Counted from the first letter of the stretch, positions 6,056-14,466 are shown. The stretch is 19,007 bases of DNA from an uncultured archaeon (GCA_902385025.1 CABMDX010000007.1:1-19007), one strand, 5' to 3'. Made by a program: numbers and translations. Notes: a model not told the origin generated them from the letters alone.

Positions 6056-7591
6056 ATGCGGTATGTTCATATACAACATTATATCAATATTCCAAAACTT
6101 TGGCGTTGGATGATGCAATATATGCGAGAATCTAGCGAAAATCAGTCTTGTGCCACGCGACTGTGCACGGCAGTCTACAGAGTTTTTAACGACGATATGA
6201 TGATTGCTCTTGCAGCAATTCTCGCATGCAGCGTCATTTTTCAAATGTTATTTGAGTTTTCGCCGGGAATGCTTGTAATTTTTGAATATTTAAATTACCT
6301 TATTATTGCTGCTTTTGCTGCTGAGTATATTTTGAAGTTATACGTTGCCAAGTCTAGGGCTTCGTTTGTATCTAATCCCTTGCACATTCTTGATCTGTTT
6401 ATAATACTTCTTGCATTATTTGACATAACATTTATCGGCTATATTTCGATAATACCAAATCAGGCCCAATTATCTCCTGTACTGCGATTGCTTCGCCTAT
6501 TGCCTCGTCTATTGCCTCGTGTACTTTTAACCTTCTTTTTAGCGGGAAGAACTGCGAAAAGAATCGAGAATCCAGATGTCATAGAGAATCCCTCCAAGCC
6601 TGTTCTGCAAATTTCCACATTTGAACCAATGGGCAATCCTAAAAGATGTGATGCAAAAGACGCAGGCTGCTCCATTATGCTAAATGCAGAACCGATATGG
6701 ATTGATTTTCAATATGTCGCGGAAAATGATCTTGAATTTATAGAACGCACCACCAATATATCCCGTGATATGCTTGAAACAAAGCTCATTTTGGCCTCTT
6801 TCCCGAGGATCGATCCTGCTGAAGGAGTTCCTACTATTTTCCTATGGGATTCGCAGATCAAATTAAATGATTCAAGCACAGATGCGATCGATATTGCCAC
6901 AAATAATATTCTGGTAGTATGTAATGGCCAGAAAATCATTACATTGAGCAGAGAAAAGAGCGATCTGTTTGACAAAATCTCAAGCGAGCTAGCCAATAAA
7001 GGCTCGCGTGACCATTTTAAGGGAGAAGAGTTCACGGTCAAAATCCTGTATTCTCTTCTCAGACGGAAAATGCTTGACTACAGCGATATAGTCCAAAAAA
7101 TCGAACAAAAGACAATTGGATTCGAGGAAATCCCTGTGGATAGAACGTCTCCCAAATTTCTTGAAGAGACCTTCCATTTCAAAAAGGAGATTCAAAAGGT
7201 TTACAGTAATCTCTGGCATTTCCACCAGGTCTTGCATCAATTGATAGATCCAAAAAATTTATCACTGCTAAAAATAAATGACAGCACTGATTTTAATAAC
7301 CTCCATGAGGAATCTGATTATTTGTTAGAAACTGCTAAGAATATCAGAGAAAGCCTGATCTCGCTTATAGAGCTGCATATAAACACGGTTTCCTATGATA
7401 TGAACAGGGTCATGAAAGTAATTGCGGTCATCACCTGCCTTGCCATCATTCCGTCGGTAGTCGGTGGATTGCTTGGGGTTAACATTGCGGAGGCAGATTT
7501 TCCAATAAAGCTGGGAGAGCTCATATTTCTTGTATTTTCTTTCATGCTTCTCGGTCTATATGCATTCTATAAGATGGACTGGCTGAAGTAG
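6056..7591 (+). CDS. Voltage-sensor-like domain fused to CorA-type divalent cation transporter
   Basis: This 511-residue membrane protein has two recognisable parts. Residues about 48-165 form a four-helix voltage-sensor-like domain: S1 48-66, S2 73-97 with Glu90 (AAFAAEYILKLY), S3 108-130 with Asp113 (NPLHILDLFII), and S4 141-164 with Arg at 144, 147, 151 and 155. The pattern EYILKLY...NPLHILDLF is very close to that of voltage-gated K+ channels. No S5-pore-S6 follows. Residues about 185-511 instead match CorA: a cytoplasmic domain, then HINTVSYDMNRVMKVIAVIT and two helices (about 451-472 and 486-505), with GVN at 474-476 where CorA has GMN. Topology is consistent, since S4 ends inside where the CorA domain begins. 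The ion and direction of transport are unknown. Base composition is more AT-rich than its neighbours. Confidence 0.85.
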   Translation: MRYVHIQHYINIPKLWRWMMQYMRESSENQSCATRLCTAVYRVFNDDMMIALAAILACSVIFQMLFEFSPGMLVIFEYLNYLIIAAFAAEYILKLYVAKSRASFVSNPLHILDLFIILLALFDITFIGYISIIPNQAQLSPVLRLLRLLPRLLPRVLLTFFLAGRTAKRIENPDVIENPSKPVLQISTFEPMGNPKRCDAKDAGCSIMLNAEPIWIDFQYVAENDLEFIERTTNISRDMLETKLILASFPRIDPAEGVPTIFLWDSQIKLNDSSTDAIDIATNNILVVCNGQKIITLSREKSDLFDKISSELANKGSRDHFKGEEFTVKILYSLLRRKMLDYSDIVQKIEQKTIGFEEIPVDRTSPKFLEETFHFKKEIQKVYSNLWHFHQVLHQLIDPKNLSLLKINDSTDFNNLHEESDYLLETAKNIRESLISLIELHINTVSYDMNRVMKVIAVITCLAIIPSVVGGLLGVNIAEADFPIKLGELIFLVFSFMLLGLYAFYKMDWLK

Positions 7592-7732
7592 ACTATCCTA
7601 TCCATGTCTCTTGCTATCTATTTGTCTTGCCTCATCAGGAAAATCCCGCAACGAGGGCCAGCCGCGGCCTTGAGCCATGCAAGTGGCCAGGAAGCAAATG
7701 TTTTATACATCCTACATATAATCGCTATTACT

Positions 7733-7786
7733 ATGTCACAAGACTCTGTGGGGAATCGTCTTCTACGACGTTCGGTCGCTTGTTAA
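7733..7786 (+). other. Short upstream reading frame ahead of the isopropylmalate synthase gene
   Basis: ATG at 7733 opens a 17-codon frame ending in TAA at 7784-7786, and the last A is the first base of the ATG at 7786 (TAATG overlap). A TATA-like TTTTATAC (7701-7708) lies about 27 nt upstream, so a leaderless start at 7733 is possible. The peptide has only two Leu codons, a weak case for a leucine attenuator. It may instead be part of the true N-terminus if the sequence has an indel. Confidence 0.3.
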
Positions 7787-9290
7787 TGAAAAAGTAAGCA
7801 TTTTTGACACCACTCTTCGAGATGGCGAGCAGACCCCGGGCGTTTCTCTCACCCCGGAAAAGAAGCTCAAGATCGCCGGGCAGCTTGACAAACTCGGCGT
7901 CAATGTTATCGAGGCCGGTTTTCCCGTTTCTTCTAAGGGCGAATTCGATAGCGTCAGGCAGATCGCAAAAGCGGGGCTCGGCTCGCAGGTCTGCGGCCTC
8001 TCTCGAATAGTCAGGAAGGATGCTCAAGCCTGTATCGACGCCGATGTGGGAATGGTGCACGTCTTCACTCCAACCTCTGACATTCAGATTGCTCATACCA
8101 TCAAGATGAGCCATGACGATATCGTGGCTGCGGCCATGGATACGGTGCAGCTCGTAAAGGATAATGGCAGAACCTGCCTCTTCTCGGCGATGGACGCCAC
8201 CCGCACCTCGCCTGAGTTCCTGCACCGCATATTCAAGGCAGTAGAGGAGGTACATTGCGATATCATCAACATCCCTGACACGGTGGGCGTGGCCGTTCCT
8301 TCGTCGTTCTATCGCTTCGTCAAGGACGTATGCGATGATGTCGACATGATAGTCGATGTCCACTGCCACAACGACTTTGGCCTGGCAGTGGCCAACAGCC
8401 TGGCGGCAGTGGAAGCAGGAGCAAGGGAGATCCAGGTCTGCGTCAATGGCCTCGGCGAGAGAGCAGGCAATGCTAACCTTGCCGAGACTGTGATGTGCCT
8501 GCACTCGATCTATGGCGCAAAGACCAGCATCAAGACAGAGTATCTGGTGGAGACCGCCCGAATGGTGGAACGCCTAACCGAAGTCAAGATCCCAATCACT
8601 GCTCCAATAGTTGGCGATAATGCCTTCTCTCATGAGTCAGGCATTCACAGTCATGGAGTGATCGAGAACAGTAAGACCTTTGAACCTGGCATTATGACTC
8701 CGGAGATGGTGGGCCACAAGAGAAGAATCGTCATGGGCAAGCACACAGGCAAGCACGCCGTCAAAAAGGTGCTGGAGGAGTCAGGCTACCAGCCCACCGA
8801 GGAGCAGCTCTTGGAGATCCTGGAGAGGATCAAGGAACTGGGAGACAAAGGAAAGCAGGTTGCCAATATAGATCTCCAGACTATAGCCGATGTGGTGATC
8901 GGAGAAGTGGCCAAGGGGAGTCAGGCAGTGCTGCTCAAGGAGGTTTCGGTCATGACCGGCAACATCATCACGCCCACAGCAACCGTACGGGCCATGGTGC
9001 GCGGCAAGGAGAAGGTGCTGGCAAATACAGGCGTAGGGCCGGTAGATGCGGCAGTAAACGCCGTGCAGGGCCTCCTGGAAAGCGATACGTCCATTCACCT
9101 CTGCGACTTCAGAATTGAGGCCATAACTGGTGGTGCCGATGCACTGGCGGAAGTGGTAGTTGGGGTCGAAGACGATCTGGGCCACAGGGTCAGCGCCAAA
9201 TCCGCACGCGAGGATATCGTCATGGCCTCGGTGGAAGCGCTGGTCAGCGCAATAAACAGATTAATGCTGCTGAATTCCAATAAAAAATAG
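7786..9290 (+). CDS. leuA: 2-isopropylmalate synthase-like (LeuA/citramalate/homocitrate synthase family), N-terminus out of frame
   Basis: The family condenses acetyl-CoA with a 2-keto acid; LeuA makes 2-isopropylmalate for leucine. The frame shows [21 protein letters not shown] from 7803, [83 protein letters not shown] and a C-terminal regulatory (LeuA dimer) domain ending at 9290. Citramalate (CimA) or homocitrate (AksA) synthase are alternatives, but the [16 protein letters not shown] motif resembles LeuA most. No ATG, GTG or TTG occurs in this frame between the stop at 7719-7721 and GTG 8046, which is already past the catalytic motif. ATG 7786 would give [10 protein letters not shown] only if the A5 run held six A's or the ribosome slipped by -1. 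The gene is otherwise intact. Confidence 0.85.
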
Positions 9291-9312
9291 CGTCCGGATT
9301 GAATTTTGTCTA

Positions 9313-9325
9313 TTTTTTTATTTTT
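9313..9325 (+). terminator. Poly-T terminator after the isopropylmalate synthase gene
   Basis: Runs of seven and five T's (9313-9319, 9321-9325) lie about 23 nt after the stop codon. Archaeal RNA polymerase terminates at such T-runs without a hairpin. Confidence 0.65.
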
Positions 9326-9459
9326 ATAAATTTTCCAGTGCCCGTCTTGATACCAAAACAGATAATACTTCCGAGAATGAATGCCGTCTGAAGCCAAATG
9401 ATAATATCCCATGATATCTTTTCCGGAGAATTACCAGCATCATTAGAGTTGATGCTCCT

Positions 9460-9464
9460 GGAGG
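9460..9464 (+). promoter_or_regulatory. Strong ribosome-binding site deciding the TTG start of tatD
   Basis: GGAGG ends 10 nt before TTG 9475 and 13 nt before TTG 9478. No ATG or GTG in that frame lies between this site and the first catalytic motif. Confidence 0.55.
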
Positions 9465-9474
9465 AATCCTATAG

Positions 9475-10290
9475 TTGTTGAATGAATCGCAGGGCAAAAG
9501 CTTGCGGGAGAGAGCATCGCAGAGCGCAAATTTGCAGGGAGTAATCGATGCACATTGCCACCTTGATTTCAAGCAGTTCAATAAGGATCGTGACAGTGTG
9601 CTGGAAAGAGCACGCTCCTCAGGCGTCGTCCGGATGATAAACTCGGGCGTGGACTATTCCACAAATCAAAAATCCCTGGAGTTGGCTAAAAAGTATGACT
9701 TCATATCTGTCACTTTGGGGCTCAGTCCAAATACTCTGGACGACATAAAGGAAATTGAGCTTAACAGGCTCATGGAGCAGATAAGAGAGAACTCTGGCCA
9801 GGCCATTGGAATTGGCGAGGCCGGGCTTGATTACTACCACTGCAAGGATGCGGGACAGAGACAGCGCCAGGCAGAGGTCTTCAAAAAGGTCATTGACATG
9901 GCGGAATCATTGCATCTGCCGCTTGTCATTCATTCCAGAGACGCCGAGCAGCAGGCCCTCAATATGGTCAAGCATCTGGATAAGGTGGTCTTTCACTGCT
10001 ACAGCGGCAGCCTGGGCACGATGAAAGATGCTCTTGATAGAGGATACTACATCTCACTCGCCACAAACATTTGCCGCTCCGGGCATCATCAGATTCTGGC
10101 CAGGAATGTGTCTCTTGAGCAGCTCCTGATTGAGACGGACAGCCCATTTCTTTCACCACGGGGCGGTCGCAATGAGCCCTGCAATGTTCTGGAATCCGTG
10201 AGGTTGATCGGCAGGATCAGGGGCATGGAACCTCAGGAGATCGCTACAAAGACCTCGGAGAATACAAAACGAATTTATAACATCCGCTGA
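9475..10290 (+). CDS. tatD: TatD family metal-dependent DNase
   Basis: TatD proteins are TIM-barrel metallohydrolases of the amidohydrolase superfamily, with reported 3'-5' DNase activity and a role in DNA repair or quality control. The full ligand set is visible: DAHCHLD (His27 and His29), the bridging Glu in GIGEAGLDY, LVIHSRDA, VVFHCYSG and the Asp in LLIETDSPFL. The PRGGRNEP motif after ETDSPFL is usual, with a Gly variant. Length (271) is normal for the family. The start is a TTG, either 9475 or the next codon, backed by GGAGG upstream. It is followed 55 nt later by a NYN-domain gene on the same strand, so the two may form a small nuclease operon. Confidence 0.92.
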   Translation: MLNESQGKSLRERASQSANLQGVIDAHCHLDFKQFNKDRDSVLERARSSGVVRMINSGVDYSTNQKSLELAKKYDFISVTLGLSPNTLDDIKEIELNRLMEQIRENSGQAIGIGEAGLDYYHCKDAGQRQRQAEVFKKVIDMAESLHLPLVIHSRDAEQQALNMVKHLDKVVFHCYSGSLGTMKDALDRGYYISLATNICRSGHHQILARNVSLEQLLIETDSPFLSPRGGRNEPCNVLESVRLIGRIRGMEPQEIATKTSENTKRIYNIR

Positions 10291-10345
10291 AATGTCCAGA
10301 AAATAAGGAATTTGGAAAAAATCCAATTATCAAGAAAGGGTTAAC

Positions 10346-10840
10346 ATGGATCGGATGCCGATACACTTCGAGCACATCATGAGGTATCTGGGCTCCAAGA
10401 AGGAGAAAGGCCGAAAGAAGATCGGTCTTCTGGTAGATGGGCCCAACATGCTCAGGAAGGAGTTTCAGATGGACCTTGAGGAGATCAGGGATATTCTCAA
10501 GGATTATGGTGACATCAAAATGGGCAAGGTCTTTCTGAATCAATATGCTTCGGAAAAATTGGTCGAGGCGGTGGAAAATCAGGGGTTTGAGCCGGTGATA
10601 TGTACCAGTGATGTGGATGTGAGGATGGCGGTGGAGGGTGTGGACATGATCTACAATCCTGTAATCGACACTCTTGCCCTCGTCACCCGTGACGCGGATC
10701 TTAAGCCTGTGCTTATGAAGGCCATGGAGCACGGCAAGGAGACCATTATCTTCGGGGCGGAGCCTGGCTTTTCTGTGGCTCTCAGGAACTCTGCGGATTA
10801 TGTCATAGTGCTGCGCGAGGGGCAGTATGTAACCGAATGA
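10346..10840 (+). CDS. NYN domain nuclease-like protein, TIGR00288 type
   Basis: NYN domains are PIN-fold putative ribonucleases that use clustered acidic residues and a metal. This 164-residue protein carries KKIGLLVDGPNML (Asp31), a middle acidic motif SDVDVRMAVEGV (Asp91) and LVTRDADLKPVL (Asp116, Asp118), then GKETIIFGAEPGFS and a C-terminal strand YVIVLREG. Size and motif order match the archaeal TIGR00288 family, whose RNA target is not established as far as I know. AAAGGG ends 5 nt before the ATG. The first 24 residues, with KKEKGRKK, are basic and could help bind nucleic acid. It follows tatD by 55 nt. Confidence 0.88.
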   Translation: MDRMPIHFEHIMRYLGSKKEKGRKKIGLLVDGPNMLRKEFQMDLEEIRDILKDYGDIKMGKVFLNQYASEKLVEAVENQGFEPVICTSDVDVRMAVEGVDMIYNPVIDTLALVTRDADLKPVLMKAMEHGKETIIFGAEPGFSVALRNSADYVIVLREGQYVTE

Positions 10841-10918
10841 GATTCTAGGTTTTGGGATTGCTCTTAGGCTTCTGGCCGAATGGCTTTTATGAAATAAAGA
10901 GCAATACTGTTTTTGGGA

Positions 10919-11578
10919 GTGAATTTGATTTCTCAAGATGACTTTAGGGAGAGGGATGAGTGGAGCGATCCGCAGGTGTCGAGATACGGCTGGCGGGATC
11001 GCATTCCTTTCGGCTTGCCCGTCTCTTATTCTGGGCTAATATTACTGATCTGCGTAATTGTGTATTTCCTGAGCCTCATTGCTCCCGGCTTTGTCTATGG
11101 GTTTTTGGCGCTGAATCCGGACTATCTCATGCAAAGGCCTTGGACGCTTGTGACGCACATGTTCGTCCATGCGAGCTTCGATCATCTGCTCTTCAATATG
11201 CTCTTTTTATTCTTCTTCGGAATGGAGCTGGAGAGGCGTGTGGGAGAGCGCCGGTTCCTAGAGATTTATCTCCTCTCCGGAGTTGTGGCGGCAGTCGGCC
11301 AGATGCTAATCTCAGGCGGTTCAATGGTGGGTGCGAGCGGCGCTCTCTATGGCGTCATGGGCTGCCTGGCGGTGATCGCTCCAGAGATCCGGGTGCTGCT
11401 CTTCTTCGTGATTCCGCTCAGCATTCGCGCTTCTGTGGTGCTGTTTGCCCTGCTCGATTTCATGATGATAGGCTCAGCAGACAACATCGCACACATGGCC
11501 CATATCTCGGGACTTCTGGTGGGATTGGCATTCGGGCAGATGATGAAAAAGCAGCCAACATATTATTATAATATTTAG
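10919..11578 (+). CDS. Rhomboid family intramembrane serine protease
   Basis: Rhomboids cleave substrates within the membrane with a Ser-His dyad. This protein of about 219 residues has six or so hydrophobic segments. The catalytic Ser is in VGASGALYGVMG (about residue 140), the His in HMAHISGLLVG (about 195), and the HMFVHASFDHLLFNM motif of the second helix supplies the oxyanion-stabilising His/Asn region. The N-terminal 30 residues are soluble and charged. The start is either TTG 10913 or GTG 10919. A TATA-like CTTTTATG at 10884-10891 lies about 30 nt upstream and favours GTG 10919 with almost no leader. Likely substrates are membrane-anchored surface proteins, but none is indicated here. 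Confidence 0.93.
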   Translation: MNLISQDDFRERDEWSDPQVSRYGWRDRIPFGLPVSYSGLILLICVIVYFLSLIAPGFVYGFLALNPDYLMQRPWTLVTHMFVHASFDHLLFNMLFLFFFGMELERRVGERRFLEIYLLSGVVAAVGQMLISGGSMVGASGALYGVMGCLAVIAPEIRVLLFFVIPLSIRASVVLFALLDFMMIGSADNIAHMAHISGLLVGLAFGQMMKKQPTYYYNI

Positions 11579-11703
11579 GCTTTCCTTTGAAGCGGCAGGA
11601 TATTAGGCTATGATCTCCTCTGCCTGGGCTGTTAGAGCTGGAAGGAATCTACACCTGCTATCCCAAAGAGAAATAGTCAAATAGCTTGCGGACACATAAA
11701 AAG

Positions 11704-12258
11704 ATGACCATGAAATTCAAGATTACCATCACCGGCCCTAAAGTGCATGACGTGGGTTACCGTGTGTTCCTTCTCAAGAATGCCATGAACATGGGACTTC
11801 CAGGCCTTTCGGCCTACAATTGGGAAGAGAAAGGCCAAAAAGAGGTGGTTGCCCTGGTGGAAGGAGATGAGGTCAGAACCAAAACCTTCTTGCAGACCAT
11901 TAGGGCAAGCAAGCCTGACCTGGCCGAGGTTGCCAAGGTAACTTTTGAGCCATATGACGGCGATGTTGGAAGGACAAGCGAATTTGCCATGTTATTTTCC
12001 TTCGTTCAACTGGATAAGGCCATTCCTTTGCTTCTTGATATGAGGGGTGACCTCAAAGAGATGAAGGTTGATCTCAAAGAGATGAAGGTTGATCTCAAAG
12101 AGATGAAGGGCGATATCAAGGTCGTGCGCAATACCACCGAGGCAACCCTGGATGAGATCAAAGGCTTAAGAGAAGACATCCAGCCAGGATATGCAGCCAA
12201 CTTCAGGCAGGTACAGGTCGATGTCCGAGCGATAAAGGATCGCCTGGGAATGCAATAG
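11704..12258 (+). CDS. Acylphosphatase-like domain with heptad-repeat coiled-coil tail
   Basis: The first roughly 95 residues (counted from ATG 11704) resemble acylphosphatase, the small fold that hydrolyses acyl phosphates. Both catalytic positions are present: Arg20 in HDVGYRVFLL, equivalent to QGVGFR, and Asn39 in LSAYNW. The loop PKVHDVGYR differs from the usual GRVQGVGFR. After about residue 115 comes a tail with three exact-length heptads, DLKEMKV/DLKEMKV/DLKEMKG, then DIKVVRNTTEATLDEIKGLREDI and VDVRAIKDRLG. This is a likely coiled coil for self-association. A TTG at 11686 is in frame, but ATG 11704 or 11710 is preferred because the fold begins there. The tail, 184 residues in all, is unusual for a family whose members are typically about 90 residues. 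Confidence 0.8.
   Translation: MTMKFKITITGPKVHDVGYRVFLLKNAMNMGLPGLSAYNWEEKGQKEVVALVEGDEVRTKTFLQTIRASKPDLAEVAKVTFEPYDGDVGRTSEFAMLFSFVQLDKAIPLLLDMRGDLKEMKVDLKEMKVDLKEMKGDIKVVRNTTEATLDEIKGLREDIQPGYAANFRQVQVDVRAIKDRLGMQ
12049..12111 (+). repeat. Three tandem 21-bp repeats inside the acylphosphatase-like gene
   Basis: Three consecutive 21-bp units (12049-12069, 12070-12090, 12091-12111) are nearly identical, differing at one base in unit 1 and at the last two bases in unit 3. Each encodes one heptad, DLKEMK plus V or G, so copy-number change would lengthen the coiled coil by whole heptads without a frameshift. Confidence 0.9.
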
Positions 12259-12574
12259 AAAAATTGGAAAAGTCAATACAATTTAATAATCTTCTTTTGA
12301 ACGGCTAAGCCATTTGATGGCTGTTTCTCCGGATCAAAACCCAGATATCCCTGCTAAATCGAACAGGCATAATAGCATTCTTTAGCTCGATGATTTAGCA
12401 GATTCTGAAATATATAGATATTTGCGTCAGCTAGGGACCATCTTTTTATACTCCGAGATCTTTAATTAAAGCTAGATGCAGCATTGAAGGGATAAGTAAA
12501 TCAGGAATACATTATATAATGACAAATATTGTTTATTCAGAGAATGATAAAAAAATGAAGCGTGATCATCGTTG
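12259..12574. other. Gene-free stretch before herA with inverted repeat and TATA-like sites
   Basis: These 316 bp carry no convincing gene. CTGCTAAATC (12351-12360) and GATTTAGCAG (12392-12401) are perfect 10-bp complements separated by 31 nt. TATA-like elements occur at 12442-12449 (TTTTTATA) and 12511-12520 (ATTATATAAT). The second fits herA transcription with about 35 nt of leader. GTGATC at 12562-12567, complementary to the 16S rRNA 3' end, lies 7 nt before ATG 12575. Confidence 0.5.
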
Positions 12575-14188
12575 ATGTCTTTAGTTAAGGGATCTGTGGG
12601 CACTATCGTGGGTGAGACCAACCCGCTCGCTTTCAAGTTTCTCATAAACAAGGAGGTTGGCCGGGGTACTTATATCAAGGCCAAGGCTGAGGGAAAGGAG
12701 TGGATTTTAGCTCAAGTGGAAGACGTCAAAAGATCCAACAACGCATACAGCGTAAATCAGCTCAATGATGCCGCCAGGAATTACGATTCAAGAGAGATGA
12801 TGATTGCCGAGGCAAGGGTCATAGGTGTAGGAGCAAACGGCAAACTGCATCTCCCGACAAGCCCTGCTCGACCAGGAGACCCTGTATTCATTGCGGATGA
12901 AAAGCTTATAAAGGCTACTTTGGGCTTGGCCAAAGGAGATATGTACATCGGCATGCTGCGGGGCTACGACATCCGGGTGGAGCTGGATGCCAATACCCTG
13001 GTGCAAAAGCACTGCAGCGTTCTGGCAAAGACGGGTTCTGGAAAATCTTATACTGCGGCTGTGATCCTTGAGGAGCTGCTGGAGAGAAAAGTTGCCTTGC
13101 TGATCATCGATCCCCACGGCGAGTATGCCTCCATGAAGGAAGCCAACAAGATTGGGGACTTCAGCAGGTACAAGATAAAGCCGAGGGGCTACGATGTGAC
13201 AGTCTACACTCCGGGTGAACTGGCCATGAATCCCAGGGCAGACCGCCCCTTCCGCTTCAACGGCCTGAACCTCTCCGCCAGGGAGGTGGCCAAGATGATT
13301 CCCCATGAGGGCAGCAGCAGTGGACAGCTAGGACTGCTGTATGAGGCTATCAGCGCCCGGCGGGCGGAGACAGATGCCTATACGCTGGAGGACATAATCG
13401 AGCAGGTGGTCCGCAGCAACTCCAAGGTGAAATGGAATCTGGTCGGCCAGCTCGAGTCGCTCCTGGAGCTGGGGCTATTCTCCGGTTCGGCAACGCCATG
13501 TGAAGAGCTGCTCAGACCCGGAAAGGCTTCAGTCATCGACATGACCGGCATCCTGCCTGAGCTGCAGGCCATGGTTGTCTCCCGCCTCCTTACTGATATC
13601 TTCGAGGCGCGAAAGCGCAGACTGATATCGCCAGGAATGGTGGTGGTGGAAGAGGCGCATAACTACATCCCAGAGAGGGGAACGGGAAATGCCGCATCTA
13701 CCAACATCGTCCGCACAATTGCCGCAGAAGGGAGAAAGTTCGGGCTGGGGCTGATGGTCATAAGCCAGAGGCCGGCCCGCGTGGACAAGAATGTCATATC
13801 TCAATGCAATACTCAGATCATCATGAGGGTCACCAACCCCAATGATCTCAAGGCTCTGAGCAAGGGTCTCGAAGGCATGACATCAGATCTGGAGGAGGAG
13901 ATCAAGCGTCTGCCGGCTGGCGTGGCCATGCTGGTAAGCAATGAAATCGAGCGGCCCATTACAGTAAATGTGCGACCCAGGAAATCAAGGCATGGCGGTG
14001 TGAGCACCCAGATCGTGGTTAAGGAGACGCCCGGAATGGCGGGAATCCGAGCTTCTTCCGGCAGCTCTCGAAAAGGCCCGGAAAAGAAACCGACGAAACC
14101 CGCCAGCAGCGGTGCCAGGAAGCCAAGGAGCACGGAAAAGCCCGGAGGAAGATTGCTCAAGAAAGTCTTTGGCACAAGAAGAGCGTGA
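12575..14188 (+). CDS. herA: HerA-type bipolar DNA translocase/helicase ATPase
   Basis: HerA is a hexameric FtsK/HerA-class ATPase that works with NurA, Mre11 and Rad50 in archaeal DNA end resection. This protein of 537 residues has an N-terminal HAS-barrel region (about 1-140), Walker A LAKTGSGKSYTA (about 151-162), Walker B LLIIDPHGEY (about 176-185), the motif GMVVVEEAHNYIPERG (about 355-370), and MVISQRPARV with the arginine finger region (about 395-404). A tail of about 45 residues rich in Lys, Arg, Ser and Pro follows, likely disordered and DNA-binding. The start is ATG 12575 (TTG 12572 is adjacent), supported by GTGATC upstream. No nurA, mre11 or rad50 is next to it. This could be a HerA paralogue of the DUF87 group rather than the resection HerA. 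Confidence 0.88.
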   Translation: MSLVKGSVGTIVGETNPLAFKFLINKEVGRGTYIKAKAEGKEWILAQVEDVKRSNNAYSVNQLNDAARNYDSREMMIAEARVIGVGANGKLHLPTSPARPGDPVFIADEKLIKATLGLAKGDMYIGMLRGYDIRVELDANTLVQKHCSVLAKTGSGKSYTAAVILEELLERKVALLIIDPHGEYASMKEANKIGDFSRYKIKPRGYDVTVYTPGELAMNPRADRPFRFNGLNLSAREVAKMIPHEGSSSGQLGLLYEAISARRAETDAYTLEDIIEQVVRSNSKVKWNLVGQLESLLELGLFSGSATPCEELLRPGKASVIDMTGILPELQAMVVSRLLTDIFEARKRRLISPGMVVVEEAHNYIPERGTGNAASTNIVRTIAAEGRKFGLGLMVISQRPARVDKNVISQCNTQIIMRVTNPNDLKALSKGLEGMTSDLEEEIKRLPAGVAMLVSNEIERPITVNVRPRKSRHGGVSTQIVVKETPGMAGIRASSGSSRKGPEKKPTKPASSGARKPRSTEKPGGRLLKKVFGTRRA

Positions 14189-14248
14189 AGGCCGCTGTGG
14201 ATGGCATGTACGCTTTTCCCGGAATTTCTTCAAGGCCATCTATGCAGC

Positions 14249-14257
14249 TTTTTTTTT
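14249..14257 (+). terminator. Poly-T terminator after herA
   Basis: Nine consecutive T's lie about 60 nt after the herA stop, the form of signal at which archaeal RNA polymerase stops. Confidence 0.6.
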
Positions 14258-14385
14258 GTCAATCTTTGCACCCCCTCGATCCCCGAAAAATTTATCAATC
14301 TTGAATTCCAATAAAGAATAAATAAATGGTGGTGTGGCATGTGGTGCCGGACAAGCTGCATTGATACTCACAACTCGAATATTGC

Positions 14386-14444
14386 TATTAATATCATCAA
14401 TATCATCATTGCCACTATTAATAAATCTGTTAATTTTATTAATA
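14386..14444 (+). promoter_or_regulatory. Promoter of the PEBP gene with three TATTAATA boxes
   Basis: The palindromic octamer TATTAATA occurs at 14386-14393, 14416-14423 and 14437-14444. The last is about 26 nt before ATG 14467 and is the likely TATA box. The upstream copies, 30 and 21 nt apart, could be alternative promoters or protein-binding sites. TGAGGA (14455-14460) lies 6 nt before the ATG. Confidence 0.45.
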
Positions 14445-14466
14445 CTAGCTGTATTGAGGATGCACT

